In this document: positions 42,342-51,479 of the stretch, in pieces
Layout: each line of letters opens with the position of its first letter
Position numbering within the stretch: the stretch's first letter is position 1
Origin: Brasilonema sennae CENA114
GTDB lineage: Bacteria; Cyanobacteriota; Cyanobacteriia; Cyanobacteriales; Nostocaceae
Length of the DNA: 64,000 nt
Direction of reading: 5' to 3'
Assembly: GCF_006968745.1 (NCBI RefSeq)
Contig: NZ_CP030118.1
Location: 5,616,340-5,680,339 of the forward strand
Translations under genes and position numbers: made by a program
The notes under the pieces: model-generated
The model's input: the letters and a program-made list of their open reading frames with translations, nothing else
Told to the model about the DNA's origin: nothing
Databases searched by the model: none

Positions 42342-43977
42342 TTTGGATCCAAAAATCCTACCGTTATCACAAAGTTACGCTAGGAAACAGAATAAGGCAT
42401 CAATGCCTAAAATCGCTAATAACCCGAATATTCCCAAGTCTCTACCCACTCATGTTAACTTGCACGAGCAGGCAAAAGACGTTTTTGTAAATCAGAAGAA
42501 TTATACATCGGAAATCTCAAAAACTGATGTCACTAACCACAAACAACAATCGGAAAACAATTTGACCTCTAACGAGGCAAATGGTAAAAATAATATTTCA
42601 GAACATAGCACCCAAAAGGCGACAGCAACTGTAGCAAAAACAACAGAAATAACAGAAGCTTCTGGACTCGAACCAGAAGCTGGATCAGCTGAACAGCTAG
42701 AGCAAGGGTTTTTGCCGATATTAAAAAACCCCAACTTTTTGGCTCTTTGGGGTGGTCAAGTCTTTTGTCAGATGGCAGATAAAGTCTATCTGGTTTTGAT
42801 GATTGCCATCATTAATACTCAGTTTCAAACAAACGAGCAGAGTATTAGTGGTTGGGTTTCAACGCTGATGATGGCTTTCACCATTCCCGCAATTCTTTTT
42901 GGTTCCCTTGCTGGTGTGTTTGTAGATCGCTGGTCAAAAAAGGCGGTGCTAGTAGCAACAAATGTTTTGCGCGGCATACTAGTGTTGGCAATTCCAGCAA
43001 TGCTGTGGGTGACTCATGATTGGGAACCATTAGTAGGAGTTTTGCCAGTGGGTTTTGCCATCCTTTTGGCAGTGACTTTCTTGGTTTCTACGCTGACGCA
43101 GTTTTTTGCACCGGCAGAACAGGCGGCTATGCCTTTAATTGTCAAAGAACAGCATTTACTTTCGGCAAACTCGCTCTACACAACAACAATGATGGCGTCA
43201 GTGATAGTTGGGTTTGCTGTTGGGGAACCATTGTTAGGGGTAGCAGATCAATTGTGGTCGCAAGTAGGTGGTAGTGATGGACTAGGTAAAGAACTTGTAG
43301 TGGGTTCCAGTTATGCGATCGCTGGATTCGTTTTGTTGTTGCTTGTCACTCATGAAAAACCTCAACAAAGCGAAAAACAATCTCCTCACATTTTTGCTGA
43401 CTTGCAAGATGGTTTGCGTTATCTCAAAGAAAATAATCGTCTTCGCAATGCGCTTGTCCAACTGATTATTTTGTTCTCTGTATTTGCGGCATTAACTGTT
43501 TTAGCCGTTCGTATGGCAGAATTAATTCCTAACTTAAAAGCTTCCCAATTTGGCTTTTTACTAGCAGCAGGAGGTGTTGGTATTGCCATTGGTGCAACTC
43601 TTTTAAGTTTATTCGGTCAGCGCTTGTCCTATACCCAATTAAGTTTGTGTGGATGTATAGGAATGGCAGCATCTCTTATCGGTCTGTCGATCTTTACTAA
43701 ACAGTTATGGCTTGCCCTGTTTTTAATCACATCGTTAGGTGTGTTTGGGGCGTTGGTGGGTATTCCCATGCAAACAGCTATCCAAACAGAAACTCCGCCA
43801 GAAATGCGTGGGAAAGTCTTTGGTTTACAAAACAATGTGATTAATATTGCTTTGTCCTTACCCCTAGCAGTAACAGGCGTGGCAGAAACCTTTCTTGGAT
43901 TACAGACAGTGTTCTTGGTATTAGCTGGGATTGTTTTTTCTGGTTGTATATTGACCAGTTACACTTCTTCTAAGTAG
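42325..43977 (+). CDS. Major facilitator superfamily transporter
   Basis: A 550-aa integral membrane protein. Residues 1-125 are hydrophilic (Asn, Lys, Ser and Thr rich, with many Gln), an unusual cytoplasmic extension. The MFS core follows (about 130-548) with 11-12 predicted membrane segments; GVFVDRWSKKAVLV after the second or third helix is the loop 2-3 signature (G-x-x-x-D-R-x-x-K/R-x). It resembles the MFS_3/enterobactin-exporter-like group, which exports small molecules; substrate unknown. Start at the first ATG (42325), inside the recO 3' end; a second ATG follows at once. Confidence 0.87.
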   Translation: MMQPSDLDPKILPLSQSYARKQNKASMPKIANNPNIPKSLPTHVNLHEQAKDVFVNQKNYTSEISKTDVTNHKQQSENNLTSNEANGKNNISEHSTQKATATVAKTTEITEASGLEPEAGSAEQLEQGFLPILKNPNFLALWGGQVFCQMADKVYLVLMIAIINTQFQTNEQSISGWVSTLMMAFTIPAILFGSLAGVFVDRWSKKAVLVATNVLRGILVLAIPAMLWVTHDWEPLVGVLPVGFAILLAVTFLVSTLTQFFAPAEQAAMPLIVKEQHLLSANSLYTTTMMASVIVGFAVGEPLLGVADQLWSQVGGSDGLGKELVVGSSYAIAGFVLLLLVTHEKPQQSEKQSPHIFADLQDGLRYLKENNRLRNALVQLIILFSVFAALTVLAVRMAELIPNLKASQFGFLLAAGGVGIAIGATLLSLFGQRLSYTQLSLCGCIGMAASLIGLSIFTKQLWLALFLITSLGVFGALVGIPMQTAIQTETPPEMRGKVFGLQNNVINIALSLPLAVTGVAETFLGLQTVFLVLAGIVFSGCILTSYTSSK

Positions 43978-44349
43978 CTCTGCGATAAAAAGAGTTAATC
44001 TTCAACTTTTACAACCGATTATCTACTGAAAACTTCAGTTGTTATGGTAGACTTACCTCAGTACTAAACTCTCACGAGTCTTGCTGGGAATCAACCCAAG
44101 TTTGAGCTAGACGTTATACGTAACGTCTACGAGGGTTGTTATAAGTTACATAACATTAACAACCCAAAAGTGAAGTAAGTAAAGCCAAAAATACACTTGT
44201 CTAGAAATGTACAAAGCTTTTGTACAAGGTGACAGTAACTTTTGTGTTGCCCCAAGTTAAGAACCAGCAAGTAAAGCGAGACAAAGGACTAATTAAAAAA
44301 GGACAAAAACCTAATATAATAAATTCGCTTTACTGATAGCTAACAAAGA
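43978..44349. other. Spacer upstream of the glycosyltransferase gene
   Basis: No gene is seen. A small stem AGACGTTA/TAACGTCT with TACG loop lies at 44109-44128. The region is otherwise AT-rich and should hold the promoter of the glycosyltransferase. Confidence 0.45.
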
Positions 44350-45501
44350 ATGCGTATAGCCTGGATTGGAAAAAAATCACCCTTTTGTGGCAATGTAACC
44401 TACAGTAGAGAAATTACAAATGCCTTGTTAGACCGGGGACACCAAGTTAGCTTTCTCCACTTCGCTCAAGAGGAATCGGATGTGGGGAACTTGCCTAATT
44501 GTCAAGAAGTCACCCTACCCTTCATCTACAAGTCTCAGGTTTACACAATTCCAACTTTCAAAGCGACTAAGGTTTTAACTCAGTCGCTGCGACGCATTAA
44601 ACCTGATATAGTCCATGCTTCTCTGACTTTATCTCCCCTCGACTTCGTTCTACCAGAAATTTGTGAGCGACTGAAATTACCTCTGATTGCTACCTTCCAT
44701 ACACCATTTGCTGGAAAGGGCGCAAAACTGGTATCAGGAACACAACTTTTGGCTTATCAACTCTACGCACCTTTTTTGGGTAATTATGATCGCGTGATTG
44801 TCTTTTCCCAAATTCAACGAGAATTATTGGCTCGCATGGGTGTTCAGGAACAAAACATTGCTGTCATTCCCAACGGTGTGGATGTTGAAAAATATTCTCC
44901 CGGTCTTTCCAAAGTCAAAGAAGAATTTCGCGCTGAACGTTTGTTTGTCTACCAAGGTCGGATAGCGCCAGAAAAAAACGTTGAAGCCCTCCTCCGTGCT
45001 TGGAAAGATGCACAAATGGGACCAGATAGCAAATTGCTCATTGTTGGCGATGGTCCGTTGAAACCTTCTTTAGAGCCATTTTACGATTTGGAGCACAATA
45101 TTCTCTGGTTAGGATTTGTTGCTGACGAACAACGACGGATCGAAGTTTTACGGGGAGCAGATGTATTTATTTTACCATCTTTAGTAGAGGGATTATCTTT
45201 GTCTCTGTTAGAAGCAATGGCTTGTGGAGCCGCTTGCATAGCAACAGATGTCGGTGCAGATGGAGAGGTCATGGAAAAAGGAGCGGGTGTTATTCTTAAC
45301 ACAAAAACTGTACGTTCCCAATTAAGAACCCTCTTGCCACTATTTCAAGATCATCCCGAATTAACAACCTTGCTGGGGCAGAAAGCCAGAAAGCGGGTAT
45401 TAGAACAGTATACTCTTAGTAGTAATATTACTCGACTTGAAGAACTTTATACTAAAGTTTTGGAACAGCGACGACCCGTACCGCTAAGTTGGGGGGCGTG
45501 A
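44350..45501 (+). CDS. Glycosyltransferase family 4
   Basis: A 383-aa GT-B-fold retaining glycosyltransferase. The N-terminal acceptor domain opens with MRIAWIGKKSPFCGNVTYSREI, and the C-terminal donor domain has GRIAPEKNVEALLRAW (about 198-213), LLIVGDGPLKPSL and the E-x7-E motif in EGLSLSLLEAMACGAACIATDVG (about 277-299). It moves a sugar from a nucleotide sugar to lipid or glycan at the cytoplasmic face of the membrane. The acceptor cannot be told; related cyanobacterial proteins act in exopolysaccharide or glycolipid synthesis. ATG start at 44350. Monocistronic, followed by repeat DNA. Confidence 0.88.
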   Translation: MRIAWIGKKSPFCGNVTYSREITNALLDRGHQVSFLHFAQEESDVGNLPNCQEVTLPFIYKSQVYTIPTFKATKVLTQSLRRIKPDIVHASLTLSPLDFVLPEICERLKLPLIATFHTPFAGKGAKLVSGTQLLAYQLYAPFLGNYDRVIVFSQIQRELLARMGVQEQNIAVIPNGVDVEKYSPGLSKVKEEFRAERLFVYQGRIAPEKNVEALLRAWKDAQMGPDSKLLIVGDGPLKPSLEPFYDLEHNILWLGFVADEQRRIEVLRGADVFILPSLVEGLSLSLLEAMACGAACIATDVGADGEVMEKGAGVILNTKTVRSQLRTLLPLFQDHPELTTLLGQKARKRVLEQYTLSSNITRLEELYTKVLEQRRPVPLSWGA

Positions 45502-45543
45502 ATTAGATAGGGGAAAGGGCATTCCTATGCACGACTTACGAAA

Positions 45544-45624
45544 CCTCACCCTGCCCTGTCGGGCATCCCTCTCCTTATTAAGGAGAGGGAAAGATTTTTC
45601 CTAGGCAAAAAGCGAGGGTGAGGT
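45544..45624. repeat. CCTCACCC palindromic repeat, single copy
   Basis: CCTCACCCTGCCCTGTCGGG ... CTCCTTATTAAGGAG ... GCGAGGGTGAGGT. It belongs to the family found at 23219, 26350, 45816 and 59916. A TGATATCATGTCCGCTT arm (MITE family of 35329) overlaps its right end, and GCGCAGCGTGTCCCCTTGGGAC-type repeats follow to about 45720. Confidence 0.75.
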
Positions 45625-45815
45625 GATATCATGTCCGCTTAAATGCCTGTCATTGCGAGTGGAACGGAGTGAAACGTTCGCGCAGCGTGTCCCCTTGGGA
45701 CTCAGCAATCTCCCCTAACCACAAACTACAACAAAAGAACGCAACTTGGTATAGGCAGAGGGGTGCGGTGTCAGGGCGAGGTGAGGTAATACTCATGAAT
45801 GCAACACGCGTATGA

Positions 45816-46260
45816 CCTCACCCCGGCTTTGGCTTAGGCCAAAACCTCCCCTCTCCTTAGTAAGCAGAGGGGTGCCCGTAAGGGCGGGGTGAGGTTAAAT
45901 CAACGTGGAATTAAAGCGCTTAAACGTTCTACATATCTATTTCACTTTTGAGGATAAAGTTTTGACAACACGCGTATGACCTCACCCCGGCTTTGTCTTA
46001 CGCCAAAACCTCCCCTCTCCTTACTAAGGAGAGGGGTGCCCGTTAGGGCGGGGTGAGGTTAAATCGACACCGAATCAAAGCTTAAACGTTCTACATATCT
46101 TTTCAGTGTTGAGATTAAAGTTTTGACAACACGCGTATGACCTCACCCCGGCTTTGGCTTACGCCAAAACCTCCCCTCTCCTTGCTAAGGAGAGGGGTGC
46201 CCGTGAGGGCGGGGTGAGGTCAAATCAACGTGGAATTAAAGCTTGAACGTTCTACATATC
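45816..46260. repeat. Tandem ~162-bp array downstream of FHA copy 2
   Basis: Three CCTCACCC palindromes start at 45816, 45980 and 46141 (spacings 164 and 161). Each is part of a longer unit with AACGTTCTACATATCT and GAGATTAAAGTTTTGACAAC. Read on the minus strand this is the same sequence as the array after FHA copy 1 (26281-26707), including the stretch derived from the 3' end of the PiT gene, although no PiT gene is present here. Confidence 0.85.
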
Positions 46261-48849
46261 TTATTTCACTGCAGCACAATTACTAGTAGGCGCAGGCTGC
46301 TCACGCTGTGGGCCAGTCTTGGTAGGATCATAACCAACGAGCACCACCTGACCTTTTTCGTTATATATCCAACCCTGAGCAGGTATTATCTGTTTAACAG
46401 GTGGCTTTTGAGATGGCTGTTTTTTTGTTGGAGTTGTTAAACTTACCGTACTAGGGACAGGCTGAATTAAATCAACCCGCACATTATCACTACTGAGGAC
46501 TTTTTGGGGGTCAGTTGGAAGTCCGCCGCGTCCGGTGATAGTGAAACTGTTACCAGAACCTTTGGTACAGGGATTTTGAGCAATCTGCTGTGCCGGATCA
46601 ACCACAGTTTTTGTCAATTCAAATAACCCTTGGGTGGGGTCAATATCAACTACATTAATTTGCACATTACCACTCGACTGGTTATTTACCCCTCTGGCGG
46701 TGATATCGCTTGTATTTGGGTCAGCTGCATTCCGAGACTGAAAGCCAAAAATACCTTGGCTATTGATATTAACATTACCACCACGATCCTTAGCAGAGTT
46801 AGCAGTGATGTCGCTATTGTCAAAGCCAACCAGGACACCGGTATTAATATTAATGTTGCCGCCAATAACGTTTGCTCCTGTGGCGTTGGTTGTGATTCTG
46901 CTGTTGCGACTCATGATCAAATCTTTTGAGTTAATATTAATTGTCGCTTCCTCTCTATTCGGGTCAACTTTAGCACTGCGTGTATTGGCGGTGAGTGAGG
47001 CATTGTTGTTTAAACGGATAGAGCGAGCATTTAATGTCATGTTGCCTGCAGTTCCTGTTCCGAGATTCGCCACGCTTACTATTGCCCCATCTTGCACAAG
47101 CAAGGTATTGGTTCTAACTGTAAGATCACCCGCATCCCCTGTTGAGTTTGGGTCTGCTTGAGCAAACAAGCCACTTTTACCAATGATTTGCACATCTTGG
47201 GCATCAACGCTCAAAAAACCCCCGTTGCCCGCACCGAAAGTACTAGCACTTACCTGTGCCCCATCTCGCACTAGCAAGGTATTGGTTTTGATTGTAAGAT
47301 CACCCGCATTCCCTGTTGAGTTTGCTTGAGCAAACAAGCCACTGGCAACCTTACCATCAGCGCTTGTACCAATGATTTGCACATCTTGGGCATCAACCCT
47401 CAAAAAACCCCCGTTGCCCGCACCGAAAGTACTAGCACTTACCTGTGCCCCATCTCGCACGAGCAAGGTATTGGTTTTGATTGTAAGGTCACCCGCTTTT
47501 CCTGTTGAGTTTGCTCGTGCAAACAAGCCACTGGAAGCCCGACCATCAGCGCTTCTACCAATGATTTGCACATCAGAGGCATCAACCCTCAAAAAACCCC
47601 CGTTGCCCGCACCGTCAGTGCTAACACTTACTACTGCCCCATCTCGCACGAGCAAGGAATTGGTTTTGATTGTAAGATCACCTGCATCCCCTGTCGAGTT
47701 TGGCTGTGCAGAAGCAAACAAGCTACTGGCAACCTGACCATTAGCGCTTCTACCAATCAATTGCACATCAGAGGCATCAACCCTCAAATTTCCCCCTTTG
47801 CCCGCACCGTAAGTGCTAGCATCTACATATGCCCCACCTTCAAGCCGCAAGCTGCTAGCACTGATACTAACATCACCTCCCTGTCCATTTGCTCCTGATA
47901 GCACCTGATTACCAATTGAACTATTGTTAAGGTTTATTGCCCCGGTAGCATTAACCGAAATATCTCCCGCTTGAGTACCAACTGTCCCCAAACTTTGCCC
48001 TATTCCAGCGCTGAGGAAACTTCTTCCCGTCATCTCTAAATTCCGGGCATTAACCGCAATACTACCGCCACCGCCTGACCTAACATTAACTCCCGCACCA
48101 TTCGTCAGCGATACATCACCTCTTTGCACTCCCACAGGAAAACTCAAGCTACCATCACCATTGAGTTCCACCGTCCCAGCAGCAGATAATCCCCCTAACT
48201 CAACTCGTCCTCCTGGTGCTGTCAGTCCCCCATTATCTAAGCTGACGTTACCACCTACTAATGTTAGGGAATTTCCTTGTGAAACAGCAAGATTAGCAGA
48301 TTGACTGCTGATATTTTTGAAATTCTCCCGATAGCTCAACCCAACCGGAGCAGTTATCGTTAACAATGGCCGTGTTTGTGGATTCGTCGCACTAAACTCA
48401 AACCCATCCTTAAATATCAAACTATTTGCCGTACTTCCCAAAAAAGAACCACCCACATCCAACCGGGCATTTGGTCCAAAGATAATTCCATTTGGGTTGA
48501 TCAAAAACAAGTTCGCTTTGCCCAACACACCCAAGACACCTTGAATATTCGAGACATTCCCCCCAGTCACTCTGGTGAGTATGTTTGCAATTCCTGCGGG
48601 ATTAGAAAAATAAGCTCCTCTACCAGCATTTACATTAAATTCCTGAAAACTGTGGAACAGGTTCCCCTGACGAATTGCGCCCCCATCAATTTTGTCGCTA
48701 GGGGTGCCCTTAATCACATCCTGTGTGACGCGGGAGTTCTCTGCGCCCAGCGTGTTATCAGGAGTGATTTGTGCTTTAGCTACCTTACCGTAGCTAAAGC
48801 TGAATACGGTTGCAAGGGCTAAAGTCAAGAAAAAGAGTGGGTGGCGCAC
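46261..48849 (-). CDS. Filamentous-hemagglutinin-type exoprotein (TPS secretion domain), copy 2
   Basis: An 862-aa paralogue of the protein at 23539-26280, on the other strand. It has a signal peptide (1-26, MRHPLFFLTLALATVFSFSY...AKAQ) and a TPS domain (about 28-175) nearly identical to copy 1 (NLFLINPNGIIFGPNARL). The middle differs: it has five or six repeats of about 60-65 residues (DLTIKTNTLLVRDGAQVSAS-type, with GNGGFLRVDAQDVQIIG). The C-terminal 230 residues again match copy 1. The start is GTG 48849. The protein would be exported by a TpsB pore (none nearby) and form a beta-helix on the cell surface. Same ends with different central repeats suggest modular variation of a surface fibre. 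Confidence 0.9.
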   Translation of the reverse strand: MRHPLFFLTLALATVFSFSYGKVAKAQITPDNTLGAENSRVTQDVIKGTPSDKIDGGAIRQGNLFHSFQEFNVNAGRGAYFSNPAGIANILTRVTGGNVSNIQGVLGVLGKANLFLINPNGIIFGPNARLDVGGSFLGSTANSLIFKDGFEFSATNPQTRPLLTITAPVGLSYRENFKNISSQSANLAVSQGNSLTLVGGNVSLDNGGLTAPGGRVELGGLSAAGTVELNGDGSLSFPVGVQRGDVSLTNGAGVNVRSGGGGSIAVNARNLEMTGRSFLSAGIGQSLGTVGTQAGDISVNATGAINLNNSSIGNQVLSGANGQGGDVSISASSLRLEGGAYVDASTYGAGKGGNLRVDASDVQLIGRSANGQVASSLFASAQPNSTGDAGDLTIKTNSLLVRDGAVVSVSTDGAGNGGFLRVDASDVQIIGRSADGRASSGLFARANSTGKAGDLTIKTNTLLVRDGAQVSASTFGAGNGGFLRVDAQDVQIIGTSADGKVASGLFAQANSTGNAGDLTIKTNTLLVRDGAQVSASTFGAGNGGFLSVDAQDVQIIGKSGLFAQADPNSTGDAGDLTVRTNTLLVQDGAIVSVANLGTGTAGNMTLNARSIRLNNNASLTANTRSAKVDPNREEATININSKDLIMSRNSRITTNATGANVIGGNININTGVLVGFDNSDITANSAKDRGGNVNINSQGIFGFQSRNAADPNTSDITARGVNNQSSGNVQINVVDIDPTQGLFELTKTVVDPAQQIAQNPCTKGSGNSFTITGRGGLPTDPQKVLSSDNVRVDLIQPVPSTVSLTTPTKKQPSQKPPVKQIIPAQGWIYNEKGQVVLVGYDPTKTGPQREQPAPTSNCAAVK

Positions 48850-48994
48850 TTGTTTTATCCTCGGTATTTTACGAGTATGAAGTTGGGAAGAATACTTTCA
48901 AACAAGTAAAATTATAGCTCAGTAGTACTGATATCAGGTTTGTAGGCTCATAGTAATTATTTGTAAGATTTTGTGACAAAGTGTTTTTTGTCAT

Positions 48995-49070
48995 ACCCTC
49001 GCTTTTACCTACAAAAAAATTTCCCTCTCCTTCATAAGGAGAGGGATGCCCGACAGGGCAGGGTGAGGTG
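48995..49070. repeat. CCTCACCC-family palindrome upstream of the SLH/FAS1 and FHA genes
   Basis: CCCTCGCTTTTACC ... CTCCTTCATAAGGAG ... GGGTGAGGT, a left-truncated copy. It is followed by GCGCTCTTGGTAGGG (49078; also at 38518) and the phrase GGGTTCCCCCCGTTGTAGCA (49110; also at 52417), two further dispersed repeats. The spacer 48850-49183 has no gene. Confidence 0.7.
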
Positions 49071-49183
49071 AGACCAGCGCTCTTGGTAGGGGAGCTACTG
49101 CTCGACTAGGGTTCCCCCCGTTGTAGCACAAGCGCGTTTTCAAGGGTAGCCAGGGGACGGGCGTTCCCGGAGGGTTCCGTTAC

Positions 49184-50893
49184 TTAGAAATTGTAGCCAA
49201 CTCCTAGCATCAGCCCGACATCAGTCTCATTTAGAAAAGCTGCATTCACAGAACCTGTTAATGTAAATCTACGAGATAATGGCACATCAACACCGCCAGA
49301 AAGAAGGAAACCAACATCAGCATCATCACTGGTTTCAATCGCAACACCAGCACCTACATAAGGCGCGATGCTAAATCCTTGTCCTATTCCTCGTTGTGTG
49401 AGGTCGAAGGTAATGGGAACTAGAATGAGCGGATCATCCCCAATCACTGCTGAAGGTCGCACCGAGAAGTTTCGTGTTAGCCCAATTTTACTGAAAACTG
49501 CAAAGTTCCCATCACTAAGAGCTGAATCACCGCCTAAGCCAATATTACCACCAACTCCGATATAGCTAGAGACACCACGAGTGGCTCTACCTGGCGTAAT
49601 ACCATCTCCACTACCTCCGCCATTCTGTGTCTTGAGACTTACATTAGACGGTATGAGGACTCTGTTAACCGCATGAATCACACCGTTGCTTGCTTGGATG
49701 TTCGGCTGAGTCACGCTGGCATTATTGACTGCAATTTGATTACTACCTTCGACTTTAACCTTTAGGGGTAAGCCCTCAGCGGTTGTGATATTACCAGCCC
49801 TAAGTTGATCAGCACCAAGGCTACCAGGCACCACGTGGTATCTTAATATTTTAATCAGTGTTTCTCTATTTTCTGGCTGCTGCAACTGCTGTAAGGTTTG
49901 TTGAGGCAAAGCAGAAAATGCCTCATCGGTGGGAGCGAAAACAGTGTAAGGACCTGGTTGTTGTAGAGCATCAGCCAGACCTGCTGTTTTCAATAAAGAA
50001 GTCAAGATTGTAAAAGAATTACTAGAAGCAGCAACGGATACAATATCTGTGCTAGTTGTTGGAGCGCTCGCAGTGGTTCTACCAACAATATAATTAGCAG
50101 CTGCGACATTGTTCGCAAGAGGTGGCACCTGTCCCAGTTTAACCAAAGCTTGATATAAATGTGCTGCAGCTTCTGCACGAGTTAGAGGTGCAAGTGGATT
50201 GAGGGTACTCACATTTGGATAGTTAACCACAAGATTATCTTGTGTTGCAGTTGCCACATTATTCACAGCATAGTTTGGGATAGAACTAGCATCTGTGTAA
50301 TAAGTACCAAGACTACTGCTTGCATCACCACTAGCAGTCAAACCTAAACCACTTGTTAAAGCAACGATCGCCTGCACCTTAGGAATTTGCTGATTTGGTC
50401 TAAACACGTTCCCTGGATACCCTGATAAAAATCCGCTTTCGTAGGCTTGAGTAATTGCAGTAGCCCCCCAATAGGTAGAAGGAACATCTTTAAATCCACC
50501 AGGAGTTGACTGCCGAACTGGGCTTTTGTTGAAAGCTTTTTGAATCATTGCTGCAAATTCAGCACGAGTCACAGGTTGATCCGGTCTATAAGTACCATCA
50601 GGAAAACCGGTTATTACGTTTCTTGCAGCTAAAGCTTGAATAAATGGTTGTGCCCAGTAATCTGCCGCAACATCAGGAAAGTTACTCGTTGTTGGAGTTG
50701 TTGATGGAGTCGTCGATGGAGTCGTCGATGGAGTTGTCGATGGAGTTGTCGATGGAGTTGTTGATGGAGTTATTTCTTGAGGTATTTGAGCAGAAACTAA
50801 TGTAGGACTAGCTGTAGCAGTAATTATTCCTAACGTTATCAATGCGCTGCTGACTGTTGACAAACGCTTTGAGATATACATAACTTTTTTCAC
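49184..50893 (-). CDS. SLH - fasciclin - beta-barrel envelope protein
   Basis: A 569-aa exported protein. Domains in order: signal peptide (about 1-36), a low-complexity TPSTTPSTTPST spacer (about 43-68), three S-layer homology modules (about 72-255: FPDVAADYWAQPFIQALAARNVITGFPDGTYRPDQPVTRAEFAAMI and two more), a fasciclin FAS1 domain (about 282-415, with YTVFAPTDEAFSALP and the closing GVIHAVNRVLIP), and a C-terminal stretch (about 430-569) of alternating residues ending VGLMLGVGYNF, which looks like a small outer-membrane beta-barrel with a terminal Phe. SLH binds peptidoglycan, FAS1 mediates adhesion and the barrel would sit in the outer membrane. The spacer is coded by a 12-bp-type repeat (50690-50770). 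Confidence 0.87.
   Translation of the reverse strand: MKKVMYISKRLSTVSSALITLGIITATASPTLVSAQIPQEITPSTTPSTTPSTTPSTTPSTTPSTTPTTSNFPDVAADYWAQPFIQALAARNVITGFPDGTYRPDQPVTRAEFAAMIQKAFNKSPVRQSTPGGFKDVPSTYWGATAITQAYESGFLSGYPGNVFRPNQQIPKVQAIVALTSGLGLTASGDASSSLGTYYTDASSIPNYAVNNVATATQDNLVVNYPNVSTLNPLAPLTRAEAAAHLYQALVKLGQVPPLANNVAAANYIVGRTTASAPTTSTDIVSVAASSNSFTILTSLLKTAGLADALQQPGPYTVFAPTDEAFSALPQQTLQQLQQPENRETLIKILRYHVVPGSLGADQLRAGNITTAEGLPLKVKVEGSNQIAVNNASVTQPNIQASNGVIHAVNRVLIPSNVSLKTQNGGGSGDGITPGRATRGVSSYIGVGGNIGLGGDSALSDGNFAVFSKIGLTRNFSVRPSAVIGDDPLILVPITFDLTQRGIGQGFSIAPYVGAGVAIETSDDADVGFLLSGGVDVPLSRRFTLTGSVNAAFLNETDVGLMLGVGYNF
50690..50772 (-). repeat. Tandem repeat coding the Pro-Ser-Thr-Thr spacer
   Basis: GGAGTTGTCGAT/GGAGTCGTCGAT-type 12-bp units repeat about six times inside the SLH-FAS1 gene. 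Each unit codes Pro-Ser-Thr-Thr, so copy-number change keeps the frame and only alters linker length. Confidence 0.8.
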
Positions 50894-51479
50894 TCCTCAC
50901 AAAAAAGATGACACTTATCTCGCCTACCGAAAAATCCTCAGAAGTCATGAGATTCAGTTGATAGATTGCACTTGAATCAACTACTGAACAAGTTCTTTTT
51001 CAAACTTAGACCTCAATAACGCAACTCATAAAAAATCAAATTGTTTTGAAATACGTAGGCGTTGATGAGTTAAAAATGCGCTCAAGGATACTGCAATAAA
51101 CTTTTCATGTTAGAAAAGGAGAATCACTGCAAAACATTCTTTCTATAATTTTATATAGCTTTTTAAGAGGAGATTAAACATCTATCTTAGGCAAGGATTT
51201 AGTTAGTTTATCCGAGTATAGCCATACACCTGACCTGTTCTTTGAAAGCATGTTATTAGGCATATAGTGTCGGATGAATAACCAGACAATAGAATGCGTG
51301 ACAAGTTCCTTATTCTTAAATTATCGTAACGATTCAGGTCAGGGGGTATTGACAAGTGTGACAACCGAAAACCATTGTGTATGTATTGCTTTCCATAGAA
51401 ACGATAGGTAAAAGTGCGGTTCTTGCTGATGTGGACTATATCCAAAGGATGATTTTCACCAGAACCCTTAACAAATAAT
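50894..51479. other. AT-rich spacer upstream of the SLH-FAS1 gene
   Basis: Nothing certain is seen. A minus-strand open frame at 51203-51445 (80 codons) lacks a ribosome site and has no recognisable domain. Promoter elements for the SLH-FAS1 gene should lie at the left side, but none stands out. Confidence 0.4.

Noticed and set aside
45816..46260. CRISPR-like array of palindromic repeats
   Set aside because: Units of ~162 bp with related, not unique, intervening sequence; no cas genes.
51203..51445. 80-codon minus-strand frame
   Set aside because: No ribosome site, no recognisable domain, composition like the surrounding non-coding DNA. Kept only as a remark in the spacer entry.
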